A DNA stretch of 64,000 nucleotides from Moraxellaceae bacterium AER2_44_116 (GCA_006546595.1 VIAD01000007.1:1-64000), one strand, 5' to 3'; numbered from the stretch's first letter, positions 27,429-36,090 are shown. Program-made: numbers and translations. Notes: generated by a model from the sequence alone, not told the origin.

Positions 27429-28235
27429 ATGTTTGCCCAGTTTGCAGGACTCGCCGCCGTGGCTTGTTATGTCTTTGCCTGTACATTTTTATGGCATCGT
27501 CTTGCCAAAAAACAAGCACCAAATAAGTTCTTAATTTTAAGCTTAGGTTTTTTGGCCTTGCCTTTACATGGTATTCATCTGCAACAGCAGATTTACCACG
27601 CCAATGGACTCGACTTAGGTTTATTTAATATCCTATCGCTCGTCGGTTGGATTATTGCTTGCCTACACATTGCTATTTGTAGTTATCGGCCATTGCTGGC
27701 TGCCAGTTTAGTGGCTTACCCTGCTGCTGCGATTGGCTTATTAAGTTCACTATTATTTCATGCGCCCTATACGCTCATCACTCATTTGCCTCGTGGTGCT
27801 GAAGGCCATATTATTTTATCTATTTTTGCCTATAGTGTGTTGTTTATGGCCGCGCTACACGCCATTTTACTCGCTATTCAAAATAAAGAACTTAAAAAAC
27901 GCACTAAATCGCGCAGTTTATTATTAGCACTGCCACCATTACAAACGATGGAGTCCGTATTATTTGACATGATCGGTTTTGGTTTTGGCTTATTATCGTT
28001 AGCGATTATTAGCGGCCTACTAACATTTGATAATATGTTCGCTCAACATCTAGTACATAAAACCATTCTGACGATATTAGCATGGTGTACTTTTGGCGCA
28101 TTATTAATTGGCCATTATTGGCATGGTTGGCGAGGTCAACGGGCAATTCGTTTTACCTTGGCAGGTTTTAGCATGTTACTATTGGGTTTCTATGGTACTA
28201 AATTAGTTTTAGAACTCATTCTGCAAAAAGTATAA
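27429..28235 (+). CDS. ypjD: YpjD/CcsA-like inner-membrane protein
   Basis: A 268-residue polytopic protein with about eight hydrophobic segments, related to cytochrome c assembly protein CcsA/CcmC (family YpjD). It lacks evident cytochrome-assembly partners here, and the role of YpjD is not established. The ATG at 27429 (MFAQFAGLAAV) is preferred over an upstream TTG at 27402. It sits between ffh and a CorB-type gene, the same order as in many gammaproteobacteria. Confidence 0.82.
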   Translation: MFAQFAGLAAVACYVFACTFLWHRLAKKQAPNKFLILSLGFLALPLHGIHLQQQIYHANGLDLGLFNILSLVGWIIACLHIAICSYRPLLAASLVAYPAAAIGLLSSLLFHAPYTLITHLPRGAEGHIILSIFAYSVLFMAALHAILLAIQNKELKKRTKSRSLLLALPPLQTMESVLFDMIGFGFGLLSLAIISGLLTFDNMFAQHLVHKTILTILAWCTFGALLIGHYWHGWRGQRAIRFTLAGFSMLLLGFYGTKLVLELILQKV

Positions 28236-28318
28236 ACACTTTAATATGGATTTCATTTGACTTTTTAGCACCATCATTGCTTAGATGATTTTAGTATTTT
28301 TATATAGGCTTTACACTC

Positions 28319-29593
28319 TTGGACGACCCCAATTTAGGGCTTTTATTTGCCCTACTCATTTTTTTTATTATTTGCTCTGCTTTCTTTTCTAGTGCAGAAA
28401 CAGGGGTAATGACCTCTAACCGTTATCGACTCAAACATAAAGCAAAGCTAGGGGATAAAAACGCTCAGCGTATTTTGAAATTACTCAATCAGCCTGACCG
28501 TTTAATTGGTGTTATTCTTGTTGGCAACAATACCGTTAATACACTGGCGGCAACGATTGCCACTATTATTGGTCAATCATTGGCACATCAATTTGGTATC
28601 TCGAATGACACGAGTGTTGGTATTGCCGCAGGGGTTTTGACGTTTTTACTACTCATTTTTGGTGAAGTTGGCCCCAAAACCTATGCTGCCACTCACCCCG
28701 AAAAAGTTGCTGCGTTTGCTTCTTATATCTTGCCCGTTCTCCTTAAAGTACTGTATCCCGCTGTTTGGCTATTGAACTTAGTCACTAACTTCTTATTTCG
28801 TCTCAACCAAAATAAACATGATAAAAAAGACAAACTAACCCGAGAAGAATTACACACCATTTTGCAAGATGTCTTTTTACCTGCCAAACACCGCAATATG
28901 TTAATTGGTATATTGGAGCTGGATAATATTACTGTTAACGATATTATGATTCCGCGCCAAGAAGTGATTGGGATTAATTTGAACGACAGTATTGATGATA
29001 TTGTTGATATTCTACGCGGCACTCATCACACACGGTTACCTGTTTATAAAGGTGAAATTAATCAGATATTAGGCATATTACATGTGCGTAATGCCACACG
29101 TTTTTTAGGTCAGGAAAACCTGAGTAAAACAGATATTATGCAGTATGTACGTGAACCTTATTACGTGCCTGAAAGTACCCCTCTGCAAGCACAATTACTG
29201 CAATTTCAAAAGCAAAAACGTCGTTTAGGTTTAGTGGTGGACGAATATGGTGACGTACAAGGTATTGTCACGTTAGAGGATATTTTGGAAGAAATCGTCG
29301 GTGAATTCACCACCAATATCTCTGAGCATCATCAAGATATTCTGCCTCATACGGACGGTTATTTTATGATGGATGGTAGTTTAAGCGTCCGTGATATTAA
29401 TCGGTCAATGCACTGGAAACTCCCTACTGACGGCGCAAAAACCTTGAGTGGTTTAATTTTAGAACAGCTTGAAACCATTCCCGATGGTATGGTCGGTTTA
29501 CGTTTAGATATGTTTCATATCGAAGTGATGCAGATTCGAGACAACACCATTAAAGCCGCCAAAATTAAGCGGTTGGAGTTGGTAGAAGATTGA
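28319..29593 (+). CDS. CorB/YfjD-type DUF21-CBS protein
   Basis: A 424-residue protein. It has an N-terminal DUF21/CNNM membrane domain (FFSSAETGVMTSNRYRL in the first helix), a tandem CBS pair (near residues 205-325, MIPRQEV and VDEYGDVQGIVTLEDI) and a C-terminal CorC/HlyC-associated domain. It is related to CorB/CorC and CNNM proteins implicated in Mg2+ handling. The likely start is the TTG at 28319 because no ATG upstream gives the first helix; AGG lies at a suitable distance. It follows ypjD. Confidence 0.85.
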   Translation: MDDPNLGLLFALLIFFIICSAFFSSAETGVMTSNRYRLKHKAKLGDKNAQRILKLLNQPDRLIGVILVGNNTVNTLAATIATIIGQSLAHQFGISNDTSVGIAAGVLTFLLLIFGEVGPKTYAATHPEKVAAFASYILPVLLKVLYPAVWLLNLVTNFLFRLNQNKHDKKDKLTREELHTILQDVFLPAKHRNMLIGILELDNITVNDIMIPRQEVIGINLNDSIDDIVDILRGTHHTRLPVYKGEINQILGILHVRNATRFLGQENLSKTDIMQYVREPYYVPESTPLQAQLLQFQKQKRRLGLVVDEYGDVQGIVTLEDILEEIVGEFTTNISEHHQDILPHTDGYFMMDGSLSVRDINRSMHWKLPTDGAKTLSGLILEQLETIPDGMVGLRLDMFHIEVMQIRDNTIKAAKIKRLELVED

Positions 29594-29629
29594 GCCGTAG
29601 GAGGGTATTTATTCGCCCTATTTAATGGC

Positions 29630-29676
29630 TTTGACTCCGCTCAGCCAACCAAAACTGTTCCCTGAGCGGAGTCGAA
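29630..29676. repeat. TTCGACTCCGCTCAG hairpin, copy 2
   Basis: TTTGACTCCGCTCAG (29630-29644) and CTGAGCGGAGTCGAA (29662-29676) form the same hairpin as copy 1, with one changed base in the left arm. The loop again begins CCAAC and ends TCC. It lies 36 bases after the CorB-like gene, in the gap to a convergent esterase gene. Confidence 0.85.
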
Positions 29677-29698
29677 GGGTTCATTTGAGCCAGTATTC

Positions 29699-30634
29699 TT
29701 AGGCTCTTGCCCTCACAAACCTCACAACCTCATTCATTGCTTGCTCGGTAGAACCACAAATATTCGGCATACTGATAAAGCCATGAATATCAGGATAATG
29801 TTCGTGTTGTACCTCATTACCTGCTTGCCGTAATTTTTGTACATAAGCAAAACCATCATCGCGCAAAATATCGTAGTCGCCCGTTATCATTAAACATGGG
29901 GGCAACTGGCGAACATCTTCAGCAAACAACGGTGAAAAATCAGGCTCATAAATATCCGCAGGTGTACGCGCATAACAATCCACAAAAAACTGCATAACTT
30001 TATGCGTTAATACAGGTGCGTTTTCATGCTCTTTGACACTATCTCGGCTTAAGGTGGCATCTAAAACAGGATAAATTAATACTTGCCCTTCAATATCTTG
30101 ACGATATTTTAATGCCAATACCGCCGATAAATTACCGCCCGCACTATCACCCATCACCATGATTTTTTTAGCGTTAGCGTGAATCGTTGAACCTTTTTCT
30201 TTAATCCATGCCAATACTGCCTCGGCTTGTTGCACAGGCACAGGATATTTTATCCACGGAGCTAAAGCATAATCCACCGCAATCACCAAACGGCCTGTTT
30301 GTTTAGCGATACGCCGACACAAGGCATCATGGGTTTCTAGATTACCAATCACCCAACCACCCGCATGAAAAAACAAAATCACAGGTAAATCTGTGCCCAG
30401 CGTGGGGTAATAACAACGGACGGTGACATCTTTGGCCGAACAACTGACAGTTTCATGAGTGATTCGCGCCATTTCTTCAGAATGACCAAATAACATCTTG
30501 CCAACAGTGGGATGAACACCCGTTTTTTGAACGGCTTTCAATACAAAGGATGGTGCTTGGGGCAAATAGTTGCTTGGAGTGTTTAATAAGGCGAATAGCC
30601 GTGTGCGCCACGGTAAAGTACGATAATTAGCCAT
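29699..30634 (-). CDS. HSL-family alpha/beta hydrolase (esterase), copy 1
   Basis: A 311-residue esterase of the hormone-sensitive-lipase (alpha/beta hydrolase fold-3) group. The nucleophile is Ser164 in GDSAGG, and the Asp/His partners are probably in GDYDILRDDG and DIHGF. The normally invariant oxyanion HGGGW reads HAGGW (90-94), and YRLAPE reads YALAPW, unusual variants that may affect activity. The ATG at 30634 lies inside the carbonic-anhydrase gene's 3' end (8-base overlap), indicating coupling. The frame runs further upstream to 30718, but those residues belong to the neighbour's coding region. Confidence 0.85.
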   Translation of the reverse strand: MANYRTLPWRTRLFALLNTPSNYLPQAPSFVLKAVQKTGVHPTVGKMLFGHSEEMARITHETVSCSAKDVTVRCYYPTLGTDLPVILFFHAGGWVIGNLETHDALCRRIAKQTGRLVIAVDYALAPWIKYPVPVQQAEAVLAWIKEKGSTIHANAKKIMVMGDSAGGNLSAVLALKYRQDIEGQVLIYPVLDATLSRDSVKEHENAPVLTHKVMQFFVDCYARTPADIYEPDFSPLFAEDVRQLPPCLMITGDYDILRDDGFAYVQKLRQAGNEVQHEHYPDIHGFISMPNICGSTEQAMNEVVRFVRARA

Positions 30635-31148
30635 GTTGCTTGAGTTGCTCTTGGTAACGTTTAAAATTTTCGACATAGTGTAAGGCACTGAATTGCAACA
30701 TTTGTGCTTGCCCTTCACTGACCATTTTCACGACTTTGGCGGGCGAACCCATCACCAAAGAATTATCAGGGATTTCTTGACGTTCGGTGATTAAAGCATT
30801 AGCGCCGATAATACAGTTTTTACCAATTTTAGCGTGATTCAAGACCACGGCATTAATGCCTATCAGCGTATTATCGCCAATCGAACAACCATGTAACATC
30901 GCTTTATGACCCACGGTGACATTAGCGCCAATCGTTAACGGCACGCCTGTATCCGTATGCAACACAGAACCATCTTGAATATTTGAGTTTTCACCAATGG
31001 TAATGGTGTCGTTATCAGCACGAATGACAACGTTAAACCACACACTGACATTATTTTCTAACACCACCGAACCCACAATCGTTGCATTATCGGCAATCCA
31101 ATGGTCGCCTTTGGTCTGTAATTGGCGGTCGCCTAAGCTATAAATCAT
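30627..31148 (-). CDS. Gamma-class carbonic anhydrase-like (YrdA/PaaY) protein
   Basis: A 173-residue left-handed beta-helix protein with hexapeptide repeats. The usual metal-histidine positions are visible in HTDTGV, VGHKAMLHG and nearby residues. Homologues act as carbonic anhydrases, thioesterases or unknown zinc proteins; PaaY-like activity is possible next to esterases. I start it at the ATG at 31148 (MIYSLGDRQ) with AGGA nine bases upstream. The longer frame to 31265 translates a repeat and is not real coding. Confidence 0.88.
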   Translation of the reverse strand: MIYSLGDRQLQTKGDHWIADNATIVGSVVLENNVSVWFNVVIRADNDTITIGENSNIQDGSVLHTDTGVPLTIGANVTVGHKAMLHGCSIGDNTLIGINAVVLNHAKIGKNCIIGANALITERQEIPDNSLVMGSPAKVVKMVSEGQAQMLQFSALHYVENFKRYQEQLKQHG

Positions 31149-31198
31149 GTGTTTTTTCCTAGGTACATAAACGAAAGTTTGTTTGTATTTTCCGTTAG

Positions 31199-31236
31199 CC
31201 CTGAGCTTGTCGAAGGGTGGTTCGACAGGCTCACCA
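31199..31236. repeat. GAGCTTGTCGAA/TTCGACAGGCTC hairpin
   Basis: GAGCTTGTCGAA (31203-31214) and TTCGACAGGCTC (31221-31232) are near-perfect inverted repeats. This is the widespread CCCTGAGCTTGTCGAAGGG-type intergenic repeat. It lies upstream of the carbonic-anhydrase gene, and its open frame is what makes the longer N-terminus (GEPVEPPFDKLRANG). Confidence 0.75.
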
Positions 31237-31272
31237 CAAGCGGTGAAACCTCTGTGTAATGACATTAAACTT

Positions 31273-31292
31273 GGGCAAATGATTATTTGCCC
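31273..31292. repeat. GGGCAAAT/ATTTGCCC palindrome
   Basis: An 8-bp perfect stem with a four-base loop, 15 bases beyond the stop of the minus-strand NUDIX gene. The core resembles the AGGGGCG/CGCCCCT family with a changed outer base, and the flank GCCCCTACG is shared with other members. Confidence 0.6.
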
Positions 31293-31306
31293 CTACGTTG
31301 CTTCCC

Positions 31307-31885
31307 CTACCGCTTTAATGGATTTGGCCAACGCCACTCAATGTCTGCGTCATACACTTGACGCATAAACTCGACAATCATATAACCTGTTAAACCCCAA
31401 ATCACATAACCTTCGTGCTTAAAACTGGGGACGGCAATATTAACGCCCATGTATTTAACTTTATGGTCATAACTCGGTTTTTGGTTGAGAAAAACATCTA
31501 AAGGTACGGTGAAAATACTTTCAATTTCATCGGGATTCGCTGTTAGCGTCGGCATTTCATCGAGCAAGCCAATAATAGGTTTTACCTTCATACCAATCCG
31601 CGAAGTAAAAATACCCAACTCCCCCACTACTTGCACCCGACTGGGTTCTAAAGCGATTTCTTCGTGGGCTTCACGCAAAGCAGTAGCGATAATTGACGCA
31701 TCAGAGCTGTCACACTTCCCGCCCGGAAAAGCCACTTCACCTGCATGACTGTTCATGTGCTGGGCGCGACGGGTTAAAATCAACCGCGGCACTTCTTCAC
31801 GCGTCAATGCCATCAGCACCGCAGCATCGACTTTGGCCACTGGTGCTTGATATTCAGGTAAACGGACAAGTAATTTCTGCAACAT
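31307..31885 (-). CDS. NUDIX hydrolase, CoA pyrophosphatase (NudL)-like
   Basis: A 192-residue NUDIX protein. TRRAQHMNSHAGEVAFPGGK (residues 38-57) is the CoA-pyrophosphatase extension (LLTxRxxHMxxHxGEVxFPGG) that leads into the NUDIX box (G55 to REAHEE at 71-76). It should cleave CoA or acyl-CoA to phosphopantetheine and 3',5'-ADP. It is divergent from the next NUDIX gene by a 100-base gap. Confidence 0.85.
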   Translation of the reverse strand: MLQKLLVRLPEYQAPVAKVDAAVLMALTREEVPRLILTRRAQHMNSHAGEVAFPGGKCDSSDASIIATALREAHEEIALEPSRVQVVGELGIFTSRIGMKVKPIIGLLDEMPTLTANPDEIESIFTVPLDVFLNQKPSYDHKVKYMGVNIAVPSFKHEGYVIWGLTGYMIVEFMRQVYDADIEWRWPNPLKR

Positions 31886-31985
31886 GGCACTATGGTTCTA
31901 ATTGTAATCTAAGCTTGATAGTAAATGTTATATCAGTCAGCCGACAAGCGATTTATACTCGACAAAAATATTTAAGGTTGTCTTT

Positions 31986-32528
31986 ATGAAATTCTGTAGT
32001 GACTGTGGTCATACGGTGGTGCAAAAAATTCCTGTTGGCGATAACCGCTTACGTTTTATCTGTGAACAGTGCCAAACGATTCATTATCAAAACCCGAAAA
32101 TTATTTGCGGTTGCTTGCCGACTTGGGAAGATAAAGTGCTGCTCTGTAAACGCGGCATAGAACCCCGTTATGGTTTGTGGACTTTACCTGCGGGCTTTAT
32201 GGAAAATCTAGAGACGACGCAAGAAGGCGCAGCACGGGAAACATGGGAAGAAGCTAACGCACGCATTCGTATTGGTGAGTTGTATTGTATTTTTAACATC
32301 CCACAAATTAGCCAAGTGTATGTCATGTATCGCGGTGAAATTATTGACGGCGAGTTTGGTGTGGGTGAAGAAAGCATTGAAGCAGGTTTATTTAGCGAAG
32401 AAGCGATTCCGTGGGATGATTTAGCATTTGCTAGTATTAAACGCACCCTACGTTACTTTTTTGCTGACCGTAAATTGGGGCATTTTCCTGTACGGGTAGA
32501 AGATTTGATACATGGTAGTCGGGATTAA
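31986..32528 (+). CDS. Zinc-ribbon NUDIX hydrolase
   Basis: A 180-residue protein. A four-cysteine zinc ribbon (C4, C7, C26, C29) is followed by a NUDIX domain with the box GFMENLETTQEGAARETWEEA starting at G70 and EE acidic ligands at 88-89. The ribbon is reminiscent of NADH pyrophosphatase NudC, but the length is short and substrate unresolved. A decayed duplicate of its 3' half lies at about 33479-33722. Confidence 0.85.
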   Translation: MKFCSDCGHTVVQKIPVGDNRLRFICEQCQTIHYQNPKIICGCLPTWEDKVLLCKRGIEPRYGLWTLPAGFMENLETTQEGAARETWEEANARIRIGELYCIFNIPQISQVYVMYRGEIIDGEFGVGEESIEAGLFSEEAIPWDDLAFASIKRTLRYFFADRKLGHFPVRVEDLIHGSRD

Positions 32529-32576
32529 ATAGAGATTCCCTTAAGTTAAGCCACACAGATAAATTAGGAAAAATGC

Positions 32577-33476
32577 ATGTTTAAATACCCACAACTGACT
32601 TCAAGACACCTCTATAGCGCAATCAAAATAGGTTTAAAAATCAGTGCGCTGGGCATTGAAAAATCGGCGCATCAAGGTGACTTCTTTAAACTGCGAAAGC
32701 GTTATGATTTGATGGGGAAAATAGTGCCCCGCTCTATTTCTCGTACTCACACGGTGCTTGGACAGATGAGTGCAACATGGTTTACTCCTAAAAAAGTCAG
32801 TGATCGTAGCGTTATTTTATATTGTCATGGCGGCGGCTATTGCATCGGCTCAACCCAAAGCCATGCTGCACTCTGCGGTCTGATAGCCAAGACCTGTCAG
32901 CGTAAAGTCATCAGTATTAATTATCGTCTTGCGCCCGAACATGCTTATCCTGCAATGATTGATGATGGTTATACCGCCTATCAAGCACTACTCGCTGAGG
33001 GGCATTCTCGAATTATTTTGATGGGTGATTCTGCGGGCGGCGCAATGGTACTGTCGTTACTGCAAAAAATACGGGATACGGGTATTCAGCCTCCTTTATG
33101 CGCGGTTGCCATGAGCCCTTGGGTTGATTTTGAAATGAAATCACCGACCTTATATACTCACAAAGACCCGATTTTATCGAAAGAAATGGTCGCAACGTTT
33201 ACTAAATATACCTTTCGTCACAATAGTCAAAAGCAACACTCTTTGGTTTATACCAACTTTGAACATTTACCGCCCATTTTGATAACCATTGCGGGTGGAG
33301 ATGTTCTGGAGGGCGAAAATTTACAACTGGCGACCATTTTAAAAACAGCCAACCCTACTGGCCGTATTGAATATTGGGAAGGGATGCCGCACGTTTTTCA
33401 GGCTTTACATCCTTTACTAAAAGAAGCGCAACTATCCGTTAATCACTTTAAAACGTTTATTGAGTCGGTATTGTAG
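32577..33476 (+). CDS. HSL-family alpha/beta hydrolase (esterase), copy 2
   Basis: A 299-residue esterase of the alpha/beta hydrolase fold-3 group. HGGGY (84-88) forms the oxyanion hole, Ser152 in GDSAGG is the nucleophile, YRLAPE is canonical, and Asp/His are probably in GGDVLEGENL and MPHVF. It lies 48 bases after the zinc-ribbon NUDIX gene and may be co-transcribed. Substrate is probably a short or medium acyl ester; not determined from sequence. Confidence 0.87.
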   Translation: MFKYPQLTSRHLYSAIKIGLKISALGIEKSAHQGDFFKLRKRYDLMGKIVPRSISRTHTVLGQMSATWFTPKKVSDRSVILYCHGGGYCIGSTQSHAALCGLIAKTCQRKVISINYRLAPEHAYPAMIDDGYTAYQALLAEGHSRIILMGDSAGGAMVLSLLQKIRDTGIQPPLCAVAMSPWVDFEMKSPTLYTHKDPILSKEMVATFTKYTFRHNSQKQHSLVYTNFEHLPPILITIAGGDVLEGENLQLATILKTANPTGRIEYWEGMPHVFQALHPLLKEAQLSVNHFKTFIESVL

Positions 33477-33478
33477 GT

Positions 33479-33722
33479 GGGTTTTATTTAGCGAAGCTGC
33501 CATTTCTTGAGGAAATTTAGCCTTTGCCAATGTTCAACGTACTTTGCATTACTTTTTTGGGTAGTGCATAAATTCGACGTGACAAAAAACCTGTAGCCAT
33601 TGGTGCTCAATGGTTTCATAGGAATATCACGTTACTTTTACACACTACCCTTTTTTGCTAACCGTAAGTTAGGGCATTTTCCTGTACGGGTGGAAGATTT
33701 GGTGCATGGTAGTCGGGATTGA
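33479..33722 (+). pseudogene. Decayed 3' fragment of a second zinc-ribbon NUDIX gene
   Basis: This stretch aligns base for base (about 70-85 per cent by eye) with the 3' half of the NUDIX gene at 31986-32528. Translated after one frame change it gives LFSEAAIS, a TGA stop where the intact gene has a tryptophan codon, then GNLAFANVQRTLHYFF, and after the inserted element ANRKLGHFPVRVEDLVHGSRD, close to the live gene's ADRKLGHFPVRVEDLIHGSRD. The 3' end is best conserved. A MITE-like element splits it at 33559-33650. Confidence 0.8.
33559..33650. mobile_element. 92-bp MITE inserted in the NUDIX pseudogene
   Basis: The ends are GGGTAGTGCATAAATTCGAC and, inverted, GGGTAGTGTGTAAAAGTAAC, so the terminal inverted repeats share GGGTAGTG and more. 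The host sequence CTTTTTT continues on both sides (TTTTTT at 33553-33558 and 33651-33656), a candidate target duplication. Removing the insert restores the alignment with the intact NUDIX gene, which dates the insertion after the duplication. Confidence 0.75.
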
Positions 33723-33784
33723 GAACTTACATCGTGGGTTTAGTACCTCAACCCACGCTACTTACGAATAAATGGAAAATTTAA

Positions 33785-34846
33785 ATGAATCATTCAGATG
33801 CCTATTTAGAAATAGATAAACAAATAAAATACGCTCTAGAAACAGGAGCACAACATCTCAACTTATCAAGTTATGAGATTACTGAACTCCCAGAATCATT
33901 AGGACAACTAACCCATTTAACAAGTTTAAGTATTTTAAACGACTCAATAAGAGTTTTCCCTAGCACAATATGGCAGTTAAAAAACTTAACGAAATTAGAC
34001 ATTAAATGTCGTTTACTCTATGGTGAAGTATATGACTCATTGTATAAATTGGACAAATTGACTCATTTGAATATTTCTCGCAATGACTTGAAAAGCTTAC
34101 CAGAATCATTAGGTCGATTAGTCAACTTAACAGATTTAGATATTTCGTATAACCAACTAGTACAATTACCAGAGTCATTAGCGTTACTAACGAATTTAAA
34201 GGTTTTGAAGGTTTATAGTAATAGACTACAAAGCTTACCAAAATCATTTGGAAAATTAGTTAACTTGACAACTTTAGATGCCAATTACAATCAATTAAAA
34301 AGTCTGCCAATATCTTTTTGGCAATTGTCTAATTTAGAGAATCTAGACATTAGTGCTAATAGATTTAAAGCATTGAACAAATCTCTAGGACAATTAAAAA
34401 ATTTGACTAGTTTAGAAGTCTCTGAGAATCAATTAAGTGCTTTACCTGAGTCTTTGGTACAATTAGAAAAATTAACTATTTTAAGCCTATCAAGCAATCC
34501 ACTAAATAACTTACCAGAAGAATTAGCACAGTTAATTAATTTGACTCATTTAGAAGTATCCGATAATCAACTGATTCACTTACCAAAGTCATTAGGAAAA
34601 TTAGTTAATTTAATGAGTTTAAGAGCATCTGGTAATCAACTTACTAACTTACCAGATTCATTAAAACAATTAGCTAATCTAACTTTCTTAGATGTCTCTT
34701 ATAATAAATTGAAAATTTTGCCTAATGAATTAAGGTCTTTATTGCTGGGTTTAAATCGCTTTAGCTTTTATATCTCAGGCAATAAATTTGATAAAGAGTC
34801 AAAATTATTGCTAGAAGAGTTACGCAAAAATAATATTTGTGAGTAG
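33785..34846 (+). CDS. Leucine-rich repeat protein
   Basis: A 353-residue protein made almost wholly of 23-residue leucine-rich repeats of the form LxxLPxSLxxLxNLTxLxxSxNxL, about thirteen units from residue 24 to 335. The N-terminus (EIDKQIKYALETGAQHLNL) resembles the cap of ROC-COR/LRR proteins of other bacteria, but no ROC, kinase or TIR domain follows. There is no signal peptide, so it should be cytoplasmic and act by protein binding. Base composition is visibly more AT-rich than its neighbours, suggesting recent acquisition. It is framed by repeat elements. Confidence 0.85.
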   Translation: MNHSDAYLEIDKQIKYALETGAQHLNLSSYEITELPESLGQLTHLTSLSILNDSIRVFPSTIWQLKNLTKLDIKCRLLYGEVYDSLYKLDKLTHLNISRNDLKSLPESLGRLVNLTDLDISYNQLVQLPESLALLTNLKVLKVYSNRLQSLPKSFGKLVNLTTLDANYNQLKSLPISFWQLSNLENLDISANRFKALNKSLGQLKNLTSLEVSENQLSALPESLVQLEKLTILSLSSNPLNNLPEELAQLINLTHLEVSDNQLIHLPKSLGKLVNLMSLRASGNQLTNLPDSLKQLANLTFLDVSYNKLKILPNELRSLLLGLNRFSFYISGNKFDKESKLLLEELRKNNICE

Positions 34847-34979
34847 TAGGTCAAACTTAGATTTTTGTGTATTTATCATTCAGAGCCAAAAGCGAGGAAT
34901 CTCTTTGCACTACTGGCTGTTTATATGCTTCGTACCTCAGCATGACAGATTCATAAAATTTAAGTTCGACCCACTACCA
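34843..34979. mobile_element. Inverted-repeat-bounded element after the LRR gene
   Basis: GTAGTAGGTCAAACTTAGATTTT (left end, 34843 onward) is imperfectly complementary to AAAATTTAAGTTCGACCCACTACC at the right end (34955-34978). The interior contains GCGAGGAATCTC and CCTCAGCATGACAG, reminiscent of the TGTCATGCTGAGG-type intergenic repeat. The left end overlaps the LRR stop codon. No coding capacity. Confidence 0.55.
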
Positions 34980-34985
34980 AGCAAA

Positions 34986-36080
34986 TCACTTCGCATTCTT
35001 ATACATAAAATTCTCTAAGGAAGTTTCCGCCAAATTCGTCCAGCCTTGCACTAAACGACGGAATGGCTTCCACGAAGCATAAATTTTACGGAACATCGGG
35101 TCAGCCGCCGCTAATTCATCATATAACGCAAAAGCCGCTTTTTGCCCTGCTTGCATGACGTCATCAGGATAACGATGCAACACCACTTTATGCTGATTCA
35201 TTAATCGCACTAAGGCTTGTGGATTACGCGCATCGTAGGCCGCCAACATCATCATATTGGCTTCAACGGTTGCCACTTGAAATGCCGCTTGCCATGCTTT
35301 GGGTAATTTCGCCCATGCAGCATCATTGACATAAAAACTCAACTGCGGGCCTGCTTCCCACCAACCGGGAAAGTAATAATGTTTGGCGACTTTGTACAAG
35401 CCGAGCTTTTCATCATCATAAGGCCCTACCCACTCGCTGGCATCAATCGCGCCACGTTCTAAGGCAGGATAAATATCCGCCCCTGCAATGGTTTGTGGAA
35501 TCACGCCCAAACGCGACATGATTTCGCCACCAATACCCGGAATACGCATTTTAAGACCTTGCATATCTTTTAGACTGTTAATCGGTGTCCGAAACCAGCC
35601 GCCCATTTGCGCGCCTGTATTACCGCCAGCAAAAGGTATTACGTTGTATTGTTTGAATAATTCGCTCAACAACTCACGACCGCCCGCTTGTGAATACCAC
35701 GCATTTTGTTGACGTGCTGTTAAACCAAACGGTAGCGCCGTATCAAAAGCAAAAGCTTTGCTTTTACCGACATAATAATAACCAGCGGTGTGGCCACATT
35801 CGACCGTGCCATTACTGACAGCATCCAAGACTTGCAAACCGGGGACTAAATCACCACTGGCAAAGACCCGAATTTGAAACTTGCCATCGGTTAATTCCGC
35901 AACACGTTTGGAAAGCATTTCTGCTGCGCCATAAATCGTGTCTAAACTTTTAGGAAAGCTCGAAGCCAAACGCCACTGCACAGTCGGTTGAGTAATCACC
36001 GCAGGCGCAGCAATGACGCTACCTGTGGCGGTGGCTGCACCTAAAGCAGCGATTTGTTGTAAAGCTTGACGACGTTGCAT
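34986..36080 (-). CDS. dctP: TRAP transporter substrate-binding protein DctP
   Basis: A 364-residue periplasmic solute-binding protein with a leader (MQRRQALQQIAALGAATATG) containing an RRQ start resembling a Tat signal. Features such as GLKMRIPGIGGEIMSRLG and YPALERGAIDASEWVGP match the DctP/TakP family. The binding arginine lies in MRIPG and a related one may lie near GGWFRTP. Tetrapyrrole-like specificity is not indicated; alpha-keto acids or carboxylates are plausible. I start it at 36080 because the family's signal peptide begins there. It is the last gene of dctQ-dctM-dctP. Confidence 0.87.
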   Translation of the reverse strand: MQRRQALQQIAALGAATATGSVIAAPAVITQPTVQWRLASSFPKSLDTIYGAAEMLSKRVAELTDGKFQIRVFASGDLVPGLQVLDAVSNGTVECGHTAGYYYVGKSKAFAFDTALPFGLTARQQNAWYSQAGGRELLSELFKQYNVIPFAGGNTGAQMGGWFRTPINSLKDMQGLKMRIPGIGGEIMSRLGVIPQTIAGADIYPALERGAIDASEWVGPYDDEKLGLYKVAKHYYFPGWWEAGPQLSFYVNDAAWAKLPKAWQAAFQVATVEANMMMLAAYDARNPQALVRLMNQHKVVLHRYPDDVMQAGQKAAFALYDELAAADPMFRKIYASWKPFRRLVQGWTNLAETSLENFMYKNAK

Positions 36081-36090
36081 AATAAACTCT

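Noticed and set aside
31986..33476. NUDIX-esterase pair as a toxin or defence cassette
   Set aside because: Both proteins have ordinary metabolic signatures, and nothing around them suggests defence; the nearby repeats are explained as MITEs.
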